Shown: positions 8,843 to 10,181 of the stretch, piece by piece | Position numbering within the stretch: the first letter of the stretch is position 1 | Layout of the letters: each line of letters starts with the position of its first letter | From: Acetofilamentum sp. | Lineage (GTDB): Bacteria > Bacteroidota > Bacteroidia > Bacteroidales > JAFGXI01 | DNA: 10,181 nucleotides | Direction of reading: 5' to 3' | Assembly: GCA_020720565.1 (NCBI GenBank) | Contig: DYOK01000048.1 | Location: 1-10,181, forward strand | Notes under the pieces: model-generated | Databases searched by the model: none | Told to the model about the DNA's origin: nothing | Seen by the model: only the letters and a program-made list of their open reading frames with translations | Made by a program: the position numbers and the translations under genes

Positions 8843-8892
8843 TTGAGAGAAATATATTTTTTATTAAGAGTTGACATGGCTCTTCTATGGGT
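8839..8892 (-). promoter_or_regulatory. ruvA-sprA junction with TTG start and possible 12-codon leader ORF
   Basis: Fifty bases separate the ruvA stop (TAG) from the sprA start. They are AT-rich and show neither a Bacteroidota-type promoter (TAnnTTTG with an upstream TTTG) nor a Shine-Dalgarno, so sprA is probably co-transcribed with ruvA. A tiny ORF begins with ATG at 8877-8875, would encode MSTLNKKYISLN, and ends in a TGA (8841-8839) that overlaps the sprA TTG as TTGA. Such an overlap could couple sprA translation to the mini-ORF, but it may be chance. Confidence 0.3.
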
Positions 8893-9477
8893 CTAAAGTT
8901 GCCGTAAAGCCGCCTTAATCATGTCTTCTACCGTGATTTCTGGATTGATTTTAATAATGGCTTTTAGCACTTTTTCGACTTGTTTTTTATTGAAGCCTAA
9001 GCTAATTAATGCCGATTCCGATTCTTGATACACTTGTTGATCTTGTTCGAACATCAATTTAAACGAATCGTCTTTGGTTTTACCTACTTTGTCTTTCAAA
9101 TCGACAATAACCCTTTGAGCAGTTTTTAGTCCGATGCCCTTTACACCTTGTAGTACACCAACCGCACCGCCTAAAATAGCTTCTTCAATTTCGTTTGGAC
9201 TCAACGAAGACAGCATCATTTGTGCCGTATTTGAGCCTACTCCATTGACACTTATCAACAAACGAAACAATTGCCGTTCGCTCTCTTCGTAAAACCCATA
9301 AAATAGCTGAGCATCTTCGCGAACCACATGATGTAACAGTAATTTGACTTGTTTTTGACCCTCTAATTGGCTATAAGTGTGCAAGGAAATCTTGACCAAA
9401 TAGCCAATGCCTTGACAATCGATCACTGCCTGCGCTGGGGTAAGACCGTTTAAAGTTCCGCTAATATATTCGTACAT
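8893..9477 (-). CDS. ruvA: RuvA, Holliday junction branch-migration subunit
   Basis: RuvA binds four-way DNA junctions as a tetramer and loads the RuvB hexameric motor, driving branch migration during recombinational repair; RuvC then cuts the junction. The protein is 194 residues, against 203 in E. coli. Seen: an N-terminal OB-fold domain (about 1-63) starting MYEYISGTL with GIGYLVKIS (23-31); the acidic-pin motif REDAQLFYGF (53-62), whose Glu54 and Asp55 match the E. coli pin residues that help separate strands; two helix-hairpin-helix DNA-binding motifs, SVNGVGSNTAQ (76-86) and GVKGIGLKTAQR (111-122); a variable linker (about 131-152); and the C-terminal three-helix RuvB-contact domain (about 153-194, SALISLGFNKKQVEKVL). 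Everything expected is present and intact. The ATG start fits the canonical N-terminus exactly. No clear promoter could be read in the upstream region, and ruvB is not in the window. Confidence 0.98.
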   Translation of the reverse strand: MYEYISGTLNGLTPAQAVIDCQGIGYLVKISLHTYSQLEGQKQVKLLLHHVVREDAQLFYGFYEESERQLFRLLISVNGVGSNTAQMMLSSLSPNEIEEAILGGAVGVLQGVKGIGLKTAQRVIVDLKDKVGKTKDDSFKLMFEQDQQVYQESESALISLGFNKKQVEKVLKAIIKINPEITVEDMIKAALRQL

Positions 9478-9734
9478 AGATGTTTACAGATGTTGATGGC
9501 TTTAATTTTTTAAGGTTCTAAAATAGTCAAAATTCCTAAATCAGACACATTAAACGGAAAGTTTTGGGTTTTATTATTCGCACAAGGGGATTGTATAATT
9601 TATTAATCTAAAATCAGATAGTCTATTATACCAAAAACACCTTCAAATGACCGTTATTAAACGATTGCTCACAGTTGATAATTTTATAGGTGTTCGTGAT
9701 TGCTTTGCAATGCTATTTGCCTTTTTCTGCATTA

Positions 9735-9804
9735 AACCCTGATTACGCACCTGTCTGCCCTGCCTACCGGCAGGCAGGCGACTGGCAGGTACATAATCTG
9801 GGTT
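9735..9804. repeat. 70-base imperfect palindrome with GC-rich inner hairpin (REP/MITE-like)
   Basis: The outer arms are 9735-9753 (AACCCTGATTACGCACCTG) and 9786-9804. The right arm, reverse-complemented, matches the left at 16 of 19 positions by hand alignment. Inside is a perfect 7-base stem, CCTGCCT (9759-9765) with AGGCAGG (9772-9778), around a 6-base loop. The inner part is much more GC-rich than the surroundings. No T-run follows directly on either strand, so a simple intrinsic terminator is less likely than a repetitive palindromic element, possibly mobilised in trans. No target-site duplication was evident. Confidence 0.7.
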
Positions 9805-9854
9805 AAAATTTATTCATATAGTACCCACATCCTTATTGATAATTTCAGGTTTTA

Positions 9855-9872
9855 AGGGGCGTAGCCCTGACA
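9855..9872 (+). repeat. Short GC-rich hairpin repeat, copy 1
   Basis: Sequence AGGGGCGTAGCCCTGACA. The core GGGC-GTA-GCCC folds into a short stem with a 3-base loop. It matches copy 2 at 17 of 18 positions in direct orientation, 51 bases apart. Confidence 0.7.
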
Positions 9873-9905
9873 CCTTCGTAATAGGCCACAATACTAAACT
9901 AACTT

Positions 9906-9923
9906 AGGGGCGTCGCCCTGACA
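9906..9923 (+). repeat. Short GC-rich hairpin repeat, copy 2
   Basis: Sequence AGGGGCGTCGCCCTGACA. It differs from copy 1 by one base in the loop (GTA to GTC), leaving the GGGC/GCCC stem intact, as expected if the hairpin is what is conserved. Confidence 0.7.
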
Positions 9924-10007
9924 TTTGTATAGATGTTTTATAATTCAAATGATTAACTTTTTATACACAATCACCCATTTTATATCGGTTTGGCACTCTT
10001 TTATATA

Positions 10008-10023
10008 TCAGGGCTACGCCCCT
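10008..10023 (-). repeat. Short GC-rich hairpin repeat, copy 3 (inverted)
   Basis: The plus strand reads TCAGGGCTACGCCCCT, the exact reverse complement of the first 16 bases of copy 1. It is followed by TAAAAAAC, so on a plus-strand transcript the hairpin and short A-run do not make a standard terminator. Confidence 0.7.
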
Positions 10024-10061
10024 AAAAAACGACGTTCTCATTTATTTTCTACCATGATTAT

Positions 10062-10075
10062 GGGGCTACGCCCCT
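10062..10075 (-). repeat. Short GC-rich hairpin repeat, copy 4 (inverted)
   Basis: The plus strand reads GGGGCTACGCCCCT, sharing the 13-base core AGGGGCGTAGCCC with copies 1 and 3 on the opposite strand. Here the stem is one pair longer, GGGGC-TAC-GCCCC. Confidence 0.65.
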
Positions 10076-10116
10076 CAATTTTGACTTTTGCATATGGCGA
10101 TGGTCGAGTGATGATT

Positions 10117-10162
10117 GTTGATTTTTGAATTGTTGATTCGTTTATTCGTTGAGAAGTTGATT
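10117..10162 (+). repeat. Three GTTGATT copies in a low-complexity stretch
   Basis: GTTGATT occurs at 10117-10123, 10132-10138 and 10156-10162, with related TTGTTGATT and TTCGTT words between. This looks like a degenerate simple repeat at the window edge; no function can be assigned. Confidence 0.4.
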
Positions 10163-10181
10163 ATCAATTTTTAATTCTTAA

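Larger units (their letters stand above)
9478..10181. other. Gene-free region upstream of ruvA, rich in palindromic repeats
   Basis: I see no credible coding sequence in these roughly 700 bases on either strand; the longest open frame (9925-10128, plus strand) is crossed by two repeat copies and reads as low-quality protein. The part nearest ruvA (9478-9700) is AT-rich and must hold the ruvA promoter if there is one, but I found no convincing match. A small perfect hairpin ATTGC-TTT-GCAAT lies at 9699-9711. Beyond it come the large palindrome, the four GC-rich hairpin repeats and the GTTGATT copies, annotated separately. The region looks like a landing zone for REP-like repeats between two transcription units. 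Confidence 0.6.

Noticed and set aside
9478..9494. Direct repeat AGATGTT just upstream of the ruvA start
   Set aside because: Two 7-base copies 10 bases apart in AT-rich DNA can easily occur by chance, and no operator symmetry is present.
9529..9536. Possible -7 box for ruvA (GAATTTTG on the minus strand)
   Set aside because: It has one mismatch to TAnnTTTG and no convincing upstream TTTG element at the right spacing, so it is too weak to annotate.
9735..9804. Intrinsic terminator
   Set aside because: There is no T-run directly after the stem on either strand, and the double-stem structure fits a repeat element better.
9925..10128. 67-codon plus-strand open frame upstream of ruvA
   Set aside because: It crosses two copies of the GC-rich hairpin repeat and low-complexity DNA, and its product has no recognisable domain.
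9855..10162. CRISPR-like array
   Set aside because: The repeats are short, unevenly spaced and in both orientations, with no regular spacers and no cas genes.

Overview
The window comes from a member of the Bacteroidota. The main evidence is a full-length SprA/Sov, the giant outer-membrane translocon of the type IX secretion system (T9SS), which is confined to this phylum. The RHS core is of the Bacteroidota type, Shine-Dalgarno sequences are absent, and the coding DNA is moderately AT-rich. I cannot place it to genus. All five supported genes or gene-like elements lie on the minus strand and read from right to left.

Region 1 (about 9478-10181) is a roughly 700-base stretch with no credible gene. 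It holds a 70-base imperfect palindrome (9735-9804), four copies of a short GC-rich hairpin repeat with core AGGGGCGTAGCCC (two in each orientation, 9855-10075) and three copies of GTTGATT near the right edge. Region 2 (8893-9477) is ruvA, a Holliday-junction binding protein. Region 3 (1523-8842) is sprA, which follows ruvA after 50 bases with no visible promoter. It appears to start at TTG. Region 4 (21-1516) is an accessory cassette sitting 6 bases behind the sprA stop. It contains an orphan RHS C-terminal tail (RHS core plus a variable hydrophobic tip) and, overlapping it at TAATG, a small one-membrane-segment protein that looks like an immunity partner.

RuvA and SprA are housekeeping or secretion functions that probably share a transcript. 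The RHS tail and its partner look like an imported polymorphic-toxin tip with its immunity gene. G+C falls stepwise (hand counts: about 50% in the RHS core, 34% in the tip, 30% in the small gene), as expected for a conserved recombination anchor followed by a horizontally acquired tip. The tail is in the same reading frame as sprA, separated only by TAA AAA ACG. The last bases at the left edge resemble the RHS core again, so further cassettes may follow outside the window. The most noteworthy item is therefore the toxin-like cassette flush against, and in frame with, a core T9SS gene. Its tip domain is not one I recognise.
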